Shown piece by piece: positions 12,701 through 24,826 of a stretch of 64,000 nucleotides of DNA (positions are counted from its first letter, which is position 1; the number at the start of each line of letters is the position of its first letter). The notes under the pieces were generated by a model. The model worked only from the letters and a program-made list of their open reading frames with translations. It did not search any database and was not told the origin of the DNA. The position numbers were made by a program, and so were the translations under genes. Source of the DNA: Branchiostoma floridae. Lineage: Eukaryota; Chordata; Leptocardii; Amphioxiformes; Branchiostomatidae. The stretch spans positions 12,485,052 through 12,549,051 of the forward strand of contig NC_049996.1 in NCBI RefSeq assembly GCF_000003815.2, read 5' to 3'.

Positions 12701-13534
12701 TGCCGGCCTGAAGTGCCTGATTACTGTCCCGTTTGTGAATGGGACCCCTTACGTGTACAGCCGATTTTGCGTGTTGCTCAAAATATCTATCGGCGTATTC
12801 AAGTTTGTCAAAATAAAACACTAAATGCATTTTCTGCTCAGAAAGCTGCAATACCATAAAACAAACAATGCATCAAAGTGGTAAATATTGTGCAATACGA
12901 CATGGTGACTGCTATTTCATACGGACAGAGTCATACTGAAGTCTTCAAAGTCTATTAAGGTTGCGACACAGAGCTTTTAATCATCGTTCTATAGCAGCTA
13001 TAGCTAGAAGTATGTCTACTATGAAGTGCAACATCCGAGTGGATACTACAGCTAGATATTTTTTGTCCCATGAATACTGTTCTGAACCGGTGTAAAGATC
13101 TGCTTGAAGATTATATGATATGAATAGTCAATTGCATTTATGGCCAAAGGTTATTCGACAACGATGTAACGTTAATGTCTGTCATTGTGCCATCTGGCAA
13201 ACATTTCATAGAAATTGTAACATTGAGTTATGTGTTACATGCTTTATGTAGCGCAGACAAAGGCCCTGGCTCATAATCTTAACAGAACAAAATTCTGATT
13301 GAAATTCGCATCATCAATGTTGTGCAGTTCCTACAATATTCGTAGGAGGACGCTGCTGAACTGCTCTTATTGATTGGCTTTCTCTACTATGAGCGGGCCT
13401 GCCCGCAATTGATAAGAAACTTGAGTACACATTTAGTATCCTTCTCGCACAGCTGAAGTAATGTGTTAGTATACATTAAGGATTCTATCATATACATAAC
13501 AGCTTTACGATAACTAGATTGTTATGCATCTAGG
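12701..13534. other. Intergenic; one MITE end fragment
   Basis: At 13075-13116 the words CTGAACCGGTGTAAAGATCTGCTTGAAGATTAT match the right end of the MITE at 55899-55999. No gene was found. Confidence 0.45.
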
Positions 13535-15194
13535 CTAGTGTCCTTTGCAGTGAAGATTGTACGATTTCGGGTAATATTGCGTCCTCAGTTCTTTCAACAT
13601 GTCCTTTGAAATAAGTCCATCCGTTGCCAGATAATTCAAATAGTCTATCGACTTACACATGCCGTTTTGCGTTCTCTCACAGTAAATACAGTGCCTCTGT
13701 ATCGTCGCTTTGTGTTCTTTGTCGGACACGACTGTCAGGGGTTTCTTGATCGCCAAATCGTGAGCCCTTGCTCGTCGCTCCGCTGCAATGACGTAGTCAC
13801 ATTTTAACTCTCTCTGAAACACCATGCAAAAATCCCTATCAACAGTGAACCCCTCATCCCAACTGTTCTTTGGGATCTCTAGTGTTTCTCCCACATCGCA
13901 AGACCACCTGTCCAAAGCTTCACAGAAATCTGCAACGTTTCGATTGATCTTTTTGAAGTGTTCAACTTCGTCTGTTAAGTCTTGACCACCTTCGTCAAGT
14001 TTTATTTGCAGGACGCCGTAAAAATGTTCATATAGAGCATAATCTACATAGCTCCATTGTTTGTGGACTTGCTTTAGGTCATTTGGAATGTCATTCTCGC
14101 TGTCATTACTTTTCCCAATGTTTTTTGATATGTAAAGAATATCCTTATGACTCCAACACATCATTCGTTTAAATAGGACCAGAGATTCGTCGAAACGTTC
14201 CATGATCATCACGATCGGAAACTCCGATTCAATCTTCTCGATGAACATGTCCGTCACTGTCTTCTTGTACGAATCATCTTCTCTGAAATGTGTCGCTAGC
14301 TCCAGCGGAAGACCCAGGTCTACCGAAAGCGGACTTCGGGTGAGAGACACTGGTGGGATCTTACCTCTGCAAATCTTATTTTCGACGTAAAAATGTGTAT
14401 CATATTGCTCAGGGCTTCGAAGAAACGTCACAATAGCGTCTGTACCGTTTGCTGCGATACCAAAACGTTTTTTCAAATCATAAAAATCCCAAACGGATCT
14501 TAAATGGCTTAAAGGTTCTCTTAGTATCGCCAAATACACTGTGTCCTTTGGCATGATCTGGCTAAACTTCTGACTATCATATACCGTGTGGTAGGTCAGG
14601 ATGTCGAAGTTTTCCCTTGGCGAAAATGCGTAGTTCGTACGGGGATACAAGTTCCATGGATAAGTACAAGTCAATAGAAAAGGTTTAGGCAACAGAAAAG
14701 TCAGGTTCCGGTCGTAACCAAAGCGGTGGAGGATGCTCATTATTGTGTCTCCTGCAACTTTGTGAAGTTTTGGAAACGCAACTCTTTTCCTCTCTGTTGT
14801 GCACGGTTTCATACGACCCACTCTGAAATCAGGTTCCATCGCCTCTTTGGCTGTTCTACCATATAGCGGAGGATGAGGCAACCTCTGCCAAGCGTTCTTG
14901 TGTAACGATACCGCAACTCTAGGCTCTTTCAGCATCTTAAAAGGAAGTTCAAACCGCGACGCAAAGTATTCGACCAATCGTCCGGGCTCTCCCTTGTGAC
15001 TCTGACATACGTCGATGACATCTCGAAGCTGATTGGCGTCCAGCCTGATTAGTTTGCGGAGAAGCTGATTTGGTTGGTCCACGTATTTTCGAACCAACTT
15101 GAAGATCATTTGCAATTGAGGACGATGGTCGTATGCCTTTTGTGTTATTTCTGTTATATCCTGGTTTCTTTCGGTCTCATAGTCAATGCTAGTT
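13535..15194 (-). CDS. Galactose-3-O-sulfotransferase-like enzyme A, main exon
   Basis: This is the main exon of a predicted type II Golgi sulfotransferase that would move sulfate from PAPS to a galactose-ended glycan or glycolipid. With the exon at 15989-16086 the protein has 585 residues. The frame stays open upstream of the TTG at 15115 to an acceptor after a pyrimidine tract (CCAACAG, exon from 15194), and phase 2 fits the first exon. Seen: LPHPPLYGRT, then FPKLHKVAGDT with the PAPS-binding lysine at about residue 178, HRFGYDRNLTF, DILTYHTVYD, and the 3'-phosphate motif region AILREPLSHLRSVWDFY (255-271). These match the Gal3ST/galactosylceramide sulfotransferase family. Vertebrate members are about 400-490 residues; here there is a longer stem and a C-terminal cysteine-rich tail (CIYCERTQNGMC, ending LHCKGH). 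Acceptor substrate is unknown. A paralogue lies 2.6 kb upstream on the same strand. Confidence 0.88.
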
Positions 15195-15988
15195 CTGTTG
15201 GATCAAAAATGGAGAGAAAGAAAATGACTGTTATTTTTGTAAGTTGCATACATCTCTACAAATATACCTGATTCGTATCGGCAGGGGAACCTAAAGAAAA
15301 AAAACATATCATATATATAGCTAGCGTACTAGTCGAATAAAACAATAGTCAGATATTAAAAATGATGGCTGCAGATAAGTCTTTTTATAAATTCCTTGTC
15401 ACTCCCATGTTCGGAAGTATCGTTTTTATGTGTATGTTTGTTTGTTGACTTGCGTGTCCGTGTTTGTGCACCTACACTTTATTTGTTTATTGCATGCAAT
15501 AGAGATATGCATAGACACGTCTCGCCACAAAGTTACAGCAAACACTTTATGAAGGTCGGACTTACGAAAGTGACAGGAAATAGAGTTCAAAGGTAGTAGA
15601 ATCCTTAGCTCAGATAACCCACTGGCATTCTAGGTCATGGGGTCAACAGAAGAGTCTACTAACTCACGGGAGGTATTATTTTAGACCTGTATATTTGTCT
15701 GTGTCCTCGCAGTTATTATCCACAGTTACATATTTCTCATATGCTTGTCACGTTCACCGCAAAGTACATGTATACAATGTTCATCAAAACTTTATTTTGC
15801 GGAGGTCTGAGTTCTTCAAACTCTTGTTAAGTAAGATTCCATTCCACTACATATACTCACAAAACCAGAAACAGACAATGTACAGCTTTTCTCAGAATCT
15901 AAGTGTAGATACCTATTTACCACACACGGCAAGCCATATTGCCAGACTTGTTTCTAACGTCTTTCAGAAGTAAAATGTTTACATTCAC

Positions 15989-16086
15989 CTGTCGTTTGTT
16001 GCAGAGTTGAAGACGTATCCTACATACAGGGCCAAGACAAACACCTGGAGTGTGAGGAACAGTTTTCTCCTTCTAGAGATCAACAT
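15989..16086 (-). CDS. Galactose-3-O-sulfotransferase-like enzyme A, first coding exon (signal anchor)
   Basis: This exon is too short for a simple ORF search. On the minus strand, ATG at 16086 opens MLISRRRKLFLTLQVFVLAL followed by YVGYVF: a short basic cytoplasmic tip and one hydrophobic segment, the signal anchor of a type II Golgi enzyme. It ends in AG|GTGAATG (15989/15988). Phase 2 completes an arginine codon with the first base of the exon ending at 15194, and the frame then runs without stop into the catalytic exon. The intron is 794 bases. The matching exon of the paralogue (19799 upward) has the same phase and a similar hydrophobic stretch, which supports the call. Confidence 0.75.
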
Positions 16087-17812
16087 CACTGTAGCAGGTA
16101 CTAGGCCTGGTCACCGAGTAATCTGGGACAAAAAGTTAGTGTATCAGACTAGGATATGGACGTAGAATCGGTAGAAAATCCCACATAAATCGCAGCATTC
16201 AGCAACAACTGACGTTCAGTCATTTGTGACCGCAAGTGGAGCGGAAGCAGAAGTTGTCAGTAGTTCCACCTTTTATCTGTCTGTAGATCAAAAAGAAGTG
16301 ACCTTCAAAACCCATGTTAATATCTAATGAGGACAATTACCTGTTACAGCTGGGTGTTGTTTGATGTTCATTGGTACATGTGCTAAAGAACAATTACGTA
16401 CAACAATTATTGGGAAATTACAGGTAATGGCCCGAATGAAATGTGAAGGTAATGACCCCCCTCCCCATACCCTGTTCTCAGTAAGTCGTCTACGACCAAT
16501 TATATATTACAGCTCCTAGTCAAAGTCTTCAGTTTTGAGTACCAAATTGTGGAACCACCCTTACCTGGAAAAGGCCATTCGTGCCCTCCAAAGCTTACGA
16601 CTTCTAACGTCTAATGATTGAATTGAAACTCCATTCATAATTTTGAAAAACCTGCCACAGAAGATCACTCAGTGGATTTAATCCGGCCTATGTATTCATC
16701 ATGCCTGCGTCAATAGGAAACAATGCAAGACCATGCAAAAGAGACTACATTAGCCAGGTTGTCCTTATTTAGAGGCGGTCACCTGAAGACGTTTTAATTG
16801 AGAGACCATACAGCGCCCCTGACATGACCGGGGCCTTATGAGGACACAGTATTATGAGGACACAGGCAGATTCTCAGATTTTAGAAGGCCGGCCACTGTG
16901 GGGGAATTGTGCGATCAGATCATTGTGGCCAGAAAGAAACCGTAACTCCCCCCATCTGCTTGAAGGTTATCATATTTGAAGGCCTTTTCTGCCAAAACAA
17001 GGCGTGACGTCGTTTCCAACGTAGTTGAACACATAAATTAGACATTGACGTCACTACTCATGACATAAAAACTATCACAAAATGGCAAGCTATGGCATAT
17101 ACTAGTATATGGTTACTTACCTTGCAGTTTCATGCGTCTAATCTTCAAAATCGTTACAAAGAAACCTTCTGGTTAGCAAAAAGGATAAGATTTGTACAAA
17201 ATACATGAAGTGGGACCTACCCAAAATAGATCCACATGCTGTGGTGGCACCGAGGAAACCGGTTGAACAAGCTACCCGTGGCTTGGGGCATGTCGGGGTC
17301 CACTTTAATAGGTCCACTTAACATGCTAATACCTTAATCTGGTACAAAATAACAACAATACAAAAACACACACATGCAAATTTCTCCGTTATGCCCTGTT
17401 TTCTTTATTTATGTGCTTAGATTGCCAGCATCAAGAGTCATGTTGATATTTCATCTTTCATTTTTTACATTGTCTTGTTTTTTCAAGTAGCTATAGTAGT
17501 ACAGTCATTAATACAAGTCACACTCAAAGGTCAAAGTTCAAAATTAGAACAAACGTGACGTCAATGAATGTAGATATTGACTGACGAACGTACGAATGGA
17601 CGAATGAACAAATGATTGAATAGTTCAATCAAATATAGATAAACTTATTAATAAATATTTGAATGAATAGGTATTTGAATGAATGAATGAATTTTAATGA
17701 ATGAATGCATGCATAAACGAATGAAAGAACGAACAAACGAATAAATGAAAGAAATGTAAACGTCAACAAACCTAATGTCAAATTAGATATCAGAAACTGC
17801 AGAAACATTTTG
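16087..17812. other. Intergenic spacer between the two sulfotransferase genes; repeats
   Basis: At 16650-16800 there is a decayed member of the GGTGGTCAC dispersed family. At about 17570-17745 a degenerate tetranucleotide tract of GAAT/GAAC type occurs. The promoter of enzyme A should lie just above 16086, but no core motif stands out. Confidence 0.5.
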
Positions 17813-19640
17813 CTATTTCCCTTTACAGTGAAGATTATAGGATTTAGGATAATATTTTACTCTTAACTCTTTCAGTCTCTCCTTTGAAATGATTTCATCC
17901 GTTGCCAGATAGTTCAGATAGTCTACGGAAAGACACATGCCGTATTGCGTTCTTTCGCAGAACAAGCAGTTTTTCTGTATGATCGCTCTAGCCTCGTTCT
18001 CTATCCTGATCTCCTTGATTTTTTTCGTGACGGGCCATTCTTCTACCCTTGCTTGTCTTTCCGCTGCTAAGACATATTCACATTTCAACTCTCTATCAAA
18101 ACGCAAACAGAAGTCCTTATCCACGTAAAAACCCTTATCCCACTTGCTTTCTTGAATGGTAAGTTTTGGCCCGACATTACAAGACCCATGGCTCAACTGA
18201 TCACAGAAATATGACACTCGTAACTGTATCTTTTTAAAGTGTTCAATCTCATCCGCTAGGTCTTGTCCTCCCTCCTCGAGTTTCTCTTGAAACACTTGGT
18301 AGAAATGATCGTACAGCGCGTAATCCACGTGACTCCATTGTTTGTGGACCTGTTTAAGATTGTCAGGCACGTCTTCTTCCTTGTATAGATATTTCCCAGA
18401 ATTTCTACGCTTGTAGAGGATGTCTTTTAAGCTCCAACACATCATACGTTTGAAGAGGACCAACGATTCGTCGAAATGCTCCATGATCATTACAAGAGGA
18501 AACTCCGATTCAATCTTTTCGATGAACATTTCTGCGACTTCGTTTTTCTCTGTATCGTTCTTTTTATAAAGAGTTGCTAGCTCTAGTGGAAGACCTAGAT
18601 CTACTGATAGGGGGTTACGGGTGAGAGAAACGGGTTGTATCTTGCCTCTGCATGACTTATTCTCAACGTAAAACCTAGTGTCATATCTCTCAGGGTCTTG
18701 TAAGAACATTGTGATACCTTCTGTGCCCTTAGACACAAGGCCAAATTCACTGGACAAATCGTAAAAATGCCAGACAGATTTGAAATGACTAAAGGGTTCC
18801 CTCAGTATCGCTAGATATACCGTATCCTCTGGCATAATTTGGCTAAACTTTTTACTGTCATAAATCGTATGGTAGGTTAGGATGTCAAAGCTTTTCTTAT
18901 CAGAAGGCGGGTAATTCGTGCCAGGGTACAAGTTCCACGGATACGTACAACTTGACAGAAAGGGTTTGGGTAGCAAAAACGTTAAGTTTCTTTCGTAGCC
19001 AAAACGGTGAAGCATGCCTTTGATAGTGTCCCCTGCAACTTTGTGAAGTTTAGGAAACGCAACTCGTGTCCTTTCTGTAGTGCACTCTTTCATGCTACCC
19101 ACTCTATACTCTGGTACCATTGCATCATCAACTGTTCTACCGTATAACGGTGGATGAGGCAACTTCTGCAAAGCACTGACATCAACACTTTCTTGTTTTG
19201 GTACCATCTTTAACTCCAGGCCAAATCTAGTCCCTAAGTACTTGACCCAACTCTCGGGTTGACTCCTATAGGCCTTTATAACGTCTATAATTTGTTTCAT
19301 TTGACTGTCGTCTATTCTTACCAGCCTTCTTATTAACGCATGCGGACTGGAAACGTATTTCTGGACTAGTTTAAAAACCGTCTGCATTTCTGCACGGTTA
19401 TTCTCGTCGGTGGTGTTTATCCTGGGTTTCCTACCCGAACGTGTTTCGTCAAACCTGTAGCGTCTCATTTTTTCGAGCAGGGCTTCGGGGATTAACGGTT
19501 GGTGGTTTTTCACGGCCATGATCAGGGGTTCGAATTGTTCCATGTCGTCACCGAGTCCGATCACTAGGGGTTCCCTTCTTCCGGGCCACGATGGGGCTTT
19601 CTTTGGTTGTTCAGGATACTCCTGGATACTGCTGTTTAGG
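17813..19640 (-). CDS. Galactose-3-O-sulfotransferase-like enzyme B, main exon
   Basis: This is a tandem paralogue of the enzyme at 13535-16086, with long identical blocks: YGRT, CTTER-RVAFPKLHKVAGDTI, LTFLLPKPFL, YPWNLYP-TNY, DTVYLAILREP-SH, RNPLSVDLGLPLELAT, FDESLVLFKRMMCWS, and the C-terminal KSYNLHCKGK. The PAPS-binding lysine and the arginine/serine motif are intact. The exon is longer than a start at the GTG of 19564 would give: the frame is open to an acceptor TTCTTAAG (exon from 19640), and phase 2 matches the donor at 19799/19798. The stem is about 50 residues longer than in enzyme A. Cysteines of the tail (CLFCERTQYGMC) are conserved. It probably has the same Golgi sulfotransferase activity with a different or overlapping acceptor. 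No frameshift or stop was seen in the body. Confidence 0.87.
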
Positions 19641-19798
19641 CTTAAGAAGTATAGAATAAAATGGAATCAGAATTATATGTTATATGTGGAAATGCCCAAT
19701 TTTTATCTAGAATCAGGTGACAATGAATATTAGCAAAGTATCACGAAAGTAAGATTTTTAGCGAATATTAACATTTTCTTATAAGATGATGTTTTCAC

Positions 19799-19941
19799 CT
19801 GCTGTGTGTACTTGAGACTTGGAACAGGTAGGCACAGAAGAGGACAAATCCGATCACTTGTAGAACCAGGAACGCCGTTCTCTTTCTGATAGACACCGTT
19901 AGTGTGAGGTTCTGTCCAGCGTAGCTGCCTTTGATCCTATA
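19799..19941 (-). CDS. Galactose-3-O-sulfotransferase-like enzyme B, signal-anchor exon (5' end uncertain)
   Basis: The minus-strand frame reads TVSIRKRTAFLVLQVIGFVL then FCAYLFQVSSTHS and ends in AG|GTGAAA (19799/19798): a basic tip followed by a single hydrophobic anchor, in phase 2 like the matching exon of enzyme A. The frame has no ATG back to an in-frame TAG next to 20034. At the place where enzyme A has ATG, this copy reads ACG. The start must therefore lie in an upstream exon, or translation is non-AUG, or the gene is broken. I placed the upper limit at a plausible acceptor, CTATATAG (19949-19942). A phase-compatible mini-exon ATGGG|GTAGGT exists at 20505-20501. Confidence 0.55.
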
Positions 19942-20118
19942 TAGGAACGAGATTGGCCAAAACTCTTGGATATGTACATGGACTGCAATGGGTGGGCATT
20001 GCAACTGTTTTTGTTTGTTTCTGCATGTTTGCACCTATAACTCAAGATCCTGCTGATGGATTTGTATTAAGTTTTGGCATGTGGGTAGTTAGTTAATGAG
20101 CACTCGAAGAAACGTTGT

Positions 20119-20290
<172 letters not shown>

Positions 20291-20387
20291 TTATTCGACA
20301 AACAAATAAACAAAAGATATTCTGTAGTGGGAATAATTTCGACTTTTGCCAAGCAATCCAAACAGAACATATCATGCGACATTCTTT

Positions 20388-20455
20388 AAAACAAGATGGC
20401 GGGTGTGCACAACATAATGACTCGCTGACGTCACCTTTTATGACGTAACACGGAT
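20388..20455. promoter_or_regulatory. CRE-like and YY1-like motif cluster
   Basis: Within 70 bases there is AAGATGGCGG (20394-20403), a full CRE palindrome TGACGTCA (20427-20434) and a half site TTATGACGTAAC (20439-20450). This combination is common at animal promoters. It is close to the expected 5' end of enzyme B, but no start site can be fixed. Confidence 0.35.
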
Positions 20456-20505
20456 CTTTGCCATTTGCTATTTAAATAAACGTATAAAACAAGTACCTAC
20501 CCCAT

Positions 20506-22475
20506 TTCCTCAGGCGTATTGCTTCTTAAGATTTGTCAAAAAGCCTTCGAAATATTCAATGCAATAACTTCACGAGGAACTTTGGAAAAGGTAGCGAAGA
20601 CAATCTAAGGTCATTATGTGTTGGGTTGTCGGTCTTGTCAGAACCGGTTGTGCAAGAATCAGATTTGTTTCAGGTCATCGCATTGCAACACTGCAGACTT
20701 CTGCTCCAAATTTCTCAACTTTGCAGGCATTTAGAAAAGGACCATTGCTTCGCTTTGGCATGAAGATAAATGTGTTTGATTTCTAACCTTTTATTTCGCC
20801 AAGGTTTGATGATGTATTTCATGGATTCTATCTTGATGTTTTGGTTATCTTTGTACCCTTATATTGTTGAAGGTCAAACGTCGTATTTAGGACCGACCCA
20901 AAAAACTTGTAGGGTTTATACTATAAAATTAACATCATATCCAATCAAAACCATATGTTATGATAGCCTAGTTATACTGAATAGCTTTCCTTGCATGTTC
21001 TATATTTTTTTTCTGCACAGGGTCAAGTTATTTGCCAACCTTTGTTTGCATTCTCGAAGCAAAAATTTTCAGTATTTTCAGTTTTATAGAGTTACGCTCC
21101 CACTACCACAATCAATGGTATATTCCTTGGGCTTGTTATGGAAACGCCCTTGAGTTGAGGTATACATTGTTGCTAGAGGTCAAAATAGGGAGGGGGGCAC
21201 CCACAAGGCTTAGGTTGTACGCGATCGGTCCCTTCTACAACTTATACTAGTGATTCACTAGTATCACGGATAGCTTGAGGTTGACAGATATCATGATCCA
21301 ATAGCGCCCCTAGCGGAATGAAAACGCATACCCCTGACACTAGCGCGTCTTCAATGATTGTCATACTCATAGCCCCATCTTGTCAAAATCAAACAATCTA
21401 ATACTGATACATGTACAGCGATGTCCGTTAGACATCAAGGTAATGAGATGCACGAAGTAACAGTCACTCAAGTAACTGCAGCTGGATAGAATTTAGAAAC
21501 GGTCAGACGTTTTAGACAGCAGTCACTGTCTACAATTTCTGACTGTTTCCAAATATTGTTCATCTGCTTGTGAAACTGTTACCTTAAATTTTCTCTTTGT
21601 CGTCCGATCCCTTAATTGAGTGGTAGAATAGTTCCCTCCGGTGTAACCTTTGTCTTTCCAACACCTACCTGCACACAAATATCATTAGATTACAATCCAT
21701 CCAGAGGTTCTTAAGTTATGTTGACCACGAATACGTGGAAACACAGACAGACTTGGACACACGGACATACCAAAAGCAAAACCTCCAGTATTCACGGAGG
21801 TAACGAGGCCTGCTTATTCACGTGGCCACGTTCTTACTTAATCAATTACACAATACAGACAATCAAGTCCAACACTCAATTACATAACGGATATGAAATC
21901 AGAAAAAAAATCACTCTGAAAAGGAAGTGTGGGGGTACATGGATAAGTTTCGGTGGAAGTAATTTATTTCTTCAATTTGGTATAATAGTATGTGTACGTG
22001 AGGTAATCAAACTGCGTTGATTACATCAACGGTTGTTGCGCATTGCGGCAAATCAGGGTGGAGGGGTTGGATATAGGTGAAAAGTAACAACACTAAAATA
22101 AAGTCTGAATTGTAAGGGCTGCTGCATGGAAAGAAAATGACCGCGAAGGATGTCATTTCTTTCATTCTAACGGAAATAAGAGACTTGTAAATGGAACAGT
22201 GGCAGAATCAGAAGTATCAAAAGTAAGCACAGTAAGTATATCCTGGCTGTGTACAAACATTCTTAACAAACGTTATCCATCCCTCACTACTGTTTTACCC
22301 TCATATTCTTTCCATCCCATCGGGTTCTGCTATGAATTAGCACAATATATCTACGTATAGAACTGTCTAAGTTGACAAACTACTAGCTGAAATTATGGCA
22401 AAAAAATCAAACAAGGGTTTCAACTTCCACCGCCAAATTAGTGACATAAAACAAAGTTGGACTGACGTCTGTAGC
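20506..22475. other. Intergenic, no feature seen
   Basis: Several frames of 70-127 codons occur on the plus strand (for example 20770-21153), but none shows a domain, signal peptide or splice context. No repeat was recognised. It separates the divergent sulfotransferase B and LRR genes. Confidence 0.45.
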
Positions 22476-22636
22476 GTTGCCATGGCTACAGACCGAGAGT
22501 GTTGAGAGGAGTGCGGCACGTCGGGAAGAACAGACCAGAAACAGGAAAGTGCAGAGACGACAACTTTCGTTTTCATGTCCCGAGGAAAGTAAGATGCAGC
22601 CATGAGAACAAACAACCGCCGCCGCCTGATCCACCG
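22476..22636 (+). other. Candidate first leader exon of the LRR receptor gene
   Basis: The exon ends in a strong donor CCACCG|GTAAGT (22636/22637) and continues to the exon at 22862-22955. The start is not defined; a near-consensus RFX X-box, GTTGCCATGGCTAC, lies at 22476-22489. An ATG at 22599 opens a short arginine-rich frame that would stop in the next exon, so it would be an upstream frame rather than the receptor. Linking to the LRR gene rests on strand, order and splice sites only. Confidence 0.4.
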
Positions 22637-22861
22637 GTAAGTCTTTCCATGACATGACGAGAATTTTAGTTTTACCTTACAAAAATATACCAATAAAGTA
22701 GAACGAACACTTTCTTCCGTACCGTTGTTCTATAACCGTTAGTGTGGAATTGAACTTTATCATTGCGAATTTAACGTGCATAAAGATTCAATCTAAGATC
22801 AAGACGGCCTTTTTCCCACATCAAGGGTACAAACTAACTTTTGTATCCATGTTATTTCCAG

Positions 22862-22955
22862 AGACTGCTGGCCGTTTTCCGGGCTGTTCCTGTTGAGACG
22901 CAGCACCCCTGCCGCACAAGGCCGTGGTGGACGGGAGGGGCGACCTCCGTAGCCG
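22862..22955 (+). other. Candidate second leader exon of the LRR receptor gene
   Basis: A GC-rich 94-base block is bounded by an acceptor (TTATTTCCAG, ending at 22861) and a donor (AGCCG|GTAAGA, 22955/22956). It stands out from the AT-rich surroundings. In the spliced order the upstream frame from 22599 ends at a TAG within it. Confidence 0.45.
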
Positions 22956-24718
22956 GTAAGAACCCTGCTATACCTTTCCAGACGTTGCTTACTAGATTTA
23001 CTAGGCCTACACACTTGTCTCCTCTGCACTGCTCTTTAAGCAGAGGTTAAGTCGCGAGACATCAACAAAACGGTACAAAATAGAAAGTCTAATAAAACGC
23101 CTAAAAAAAACAGGCGAAGCCTAACTTCTGCTTGGGGAGTACTCTGTGCATGTACCCGCCAGTATACAACTCGGGTATACATGTACTCCACAAATTCAGA
23201 CCGTGCGGTACAGAGTTGGTAGGCGGAAAGGCAACATTTTACCTCTACATTTTACCGTATGTCATTGCTGTGCACGTGAATACATGGACTTGCTTGTCTG
23301 ATCTTCTAACATAAAGCAGTTTGAAAACATGACTCCATTTATCGTATTTCCGTTGTTAATCTATGATTTGTGTTGCATTATGTATCATTTCAAAGCGTAT
23401 TCACCATACGTTACAATGATTCCCCTTGCCTAAGATGAAACACGTTTGTGTATGAGTCAAGCACCAGGGTTGCCAATGTTAGTAGTTTCAAAAATACCAC
23501 GTACTAGTGTCAATTATTGTCTCAACGATATCCTAGCTGTTATTTACTACCATTGTTTTATCGTTAATAAGCATGTTCAATGCTCTTAAAATGAATGCCT
23601 CATTTTTACCTCCACGAAATGTCATGGAGGTTATATTTTCATTACCATCTGTTTGTCTGCCTGTCTGTCTGTCTGTCTGTCAACAATATAAATCCTGAAC
23701 GGCTGGATGGATTGGTGCCATACTTGCTGTGTTGGTAGGGTGTGACAAAAACTAAAAATGATTAGATTTTGGGCCCTTCGGCGGCTTTCATAGCCGCCAG
23801 AGGGCCCTACAAGCTATGGTCACAATTTTTAAGTTTTACATAGCTCTTGTGCTCGGAAAGAAGTGACACAAGCTCTAGCAAATAGGGTTGGAATTGTAGA
23901 GGCATTTTGTAAACAAAATTCGGAAGCGAATAATCTAAGAAAGGAATAACGGACTTCCATTATTTTTTGGTATGTGGGTAGCTTTTAACCAAAATGTACA
24001 AAAAGAAGTCATAATTAAGCAAAATTGGTTGACATTTGCATAGTTAATGAGAATATTCCATAATACAACATGTAGCTGTTTTTTAATTTTTCAATATATC
24101 TCTTGTTCCGGACATAATACGGTCTTCACATTTGGGTGACAGATAGCTTTCGACATCAGAACAAGGTGATTTAATTTTGCAATTGCAGGGGAGTTTTTGT
24201 TAAGACATTTAAAAGAGGATAGCTCTAACTGAAGAAAGAAACGACCCGCATTTCCATGATTTTAGGCATGCAGGTAGTTTAGGTAAAGATGTTCATAATG
24301 ACATTCATGTTATGCAAATGATGACTTAATTTCCATGATTAGTTAGAATGTTGTATAATTCCATTGTTTTCCATAACTGGACTTCAATGAATGTAGCACA
24401 TGTAATTTAGAATAGGTGGGACATAAACAGACACCAAATGTGTAAATGAGGAACTAGTAATGAATCCAAAAAAGGCAAAAATCGCTTGATTGTGAATGAA
24501 GGGATTGGAATTTGCATACTTAATTAGGAAAATCTATATTTACATCGTTTTTCATTATGCGACTCAAATACATGTAACATGTTAGAAGGCTTTTCACAGT
24601 TCACTGCCCATAAGCTCGGTCATTCTGTTATCATGTTGACAAAACCAAAAGTATAGATATGTTTCTGACATTCGTTAATAGAAATAAGTAAGATAATGAG
24701 CCTTATTTTATTTTTCAG
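22956..24718. repeat. Putative leader intron with dispersed repeats (23610-24560)
   Basis: The stretch from CCTCCACGAAATGTCATGGAGG through a (TCTG)n tract (23650-23681) to GGGCCCTTCGGCGGCTTTC (about 23810) is a copy of the family also seen at 33.1, 34.8 and 47.7 kb. It is followed to about 24560 by decayed units with ATGCAAAT...TAATTAGGAAAA words resembling the array at 33.44-34.33 kb. Confidence 0.5.
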
Positions 24719-24826
24719 GAGAGCCAGCCGGCTGGTTGTCCGCCCTCCCCGACTATAGGGGATAACAACCCTGCAGCAGACAGCGGCACAGACCGTTTAG
24801 ACAGAACTTAGCTGTTATATAGTTTC
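24719..24826 (+). other. 5' untranslated part of the LRR receptor main exon
   Basis: A strong acceptor (TTTTATTTTTCAG) ends at 24718. The sequence that follows is GC-rich and has in-frame stops before the ATG at 24827, so it is leader. Confidence 0.55.

Noticed and set aside
14202-14390. Plus-strand frame inside the sulfotransferase A exon
   Set aside because: Shadow of the minus-strand coding sequence.
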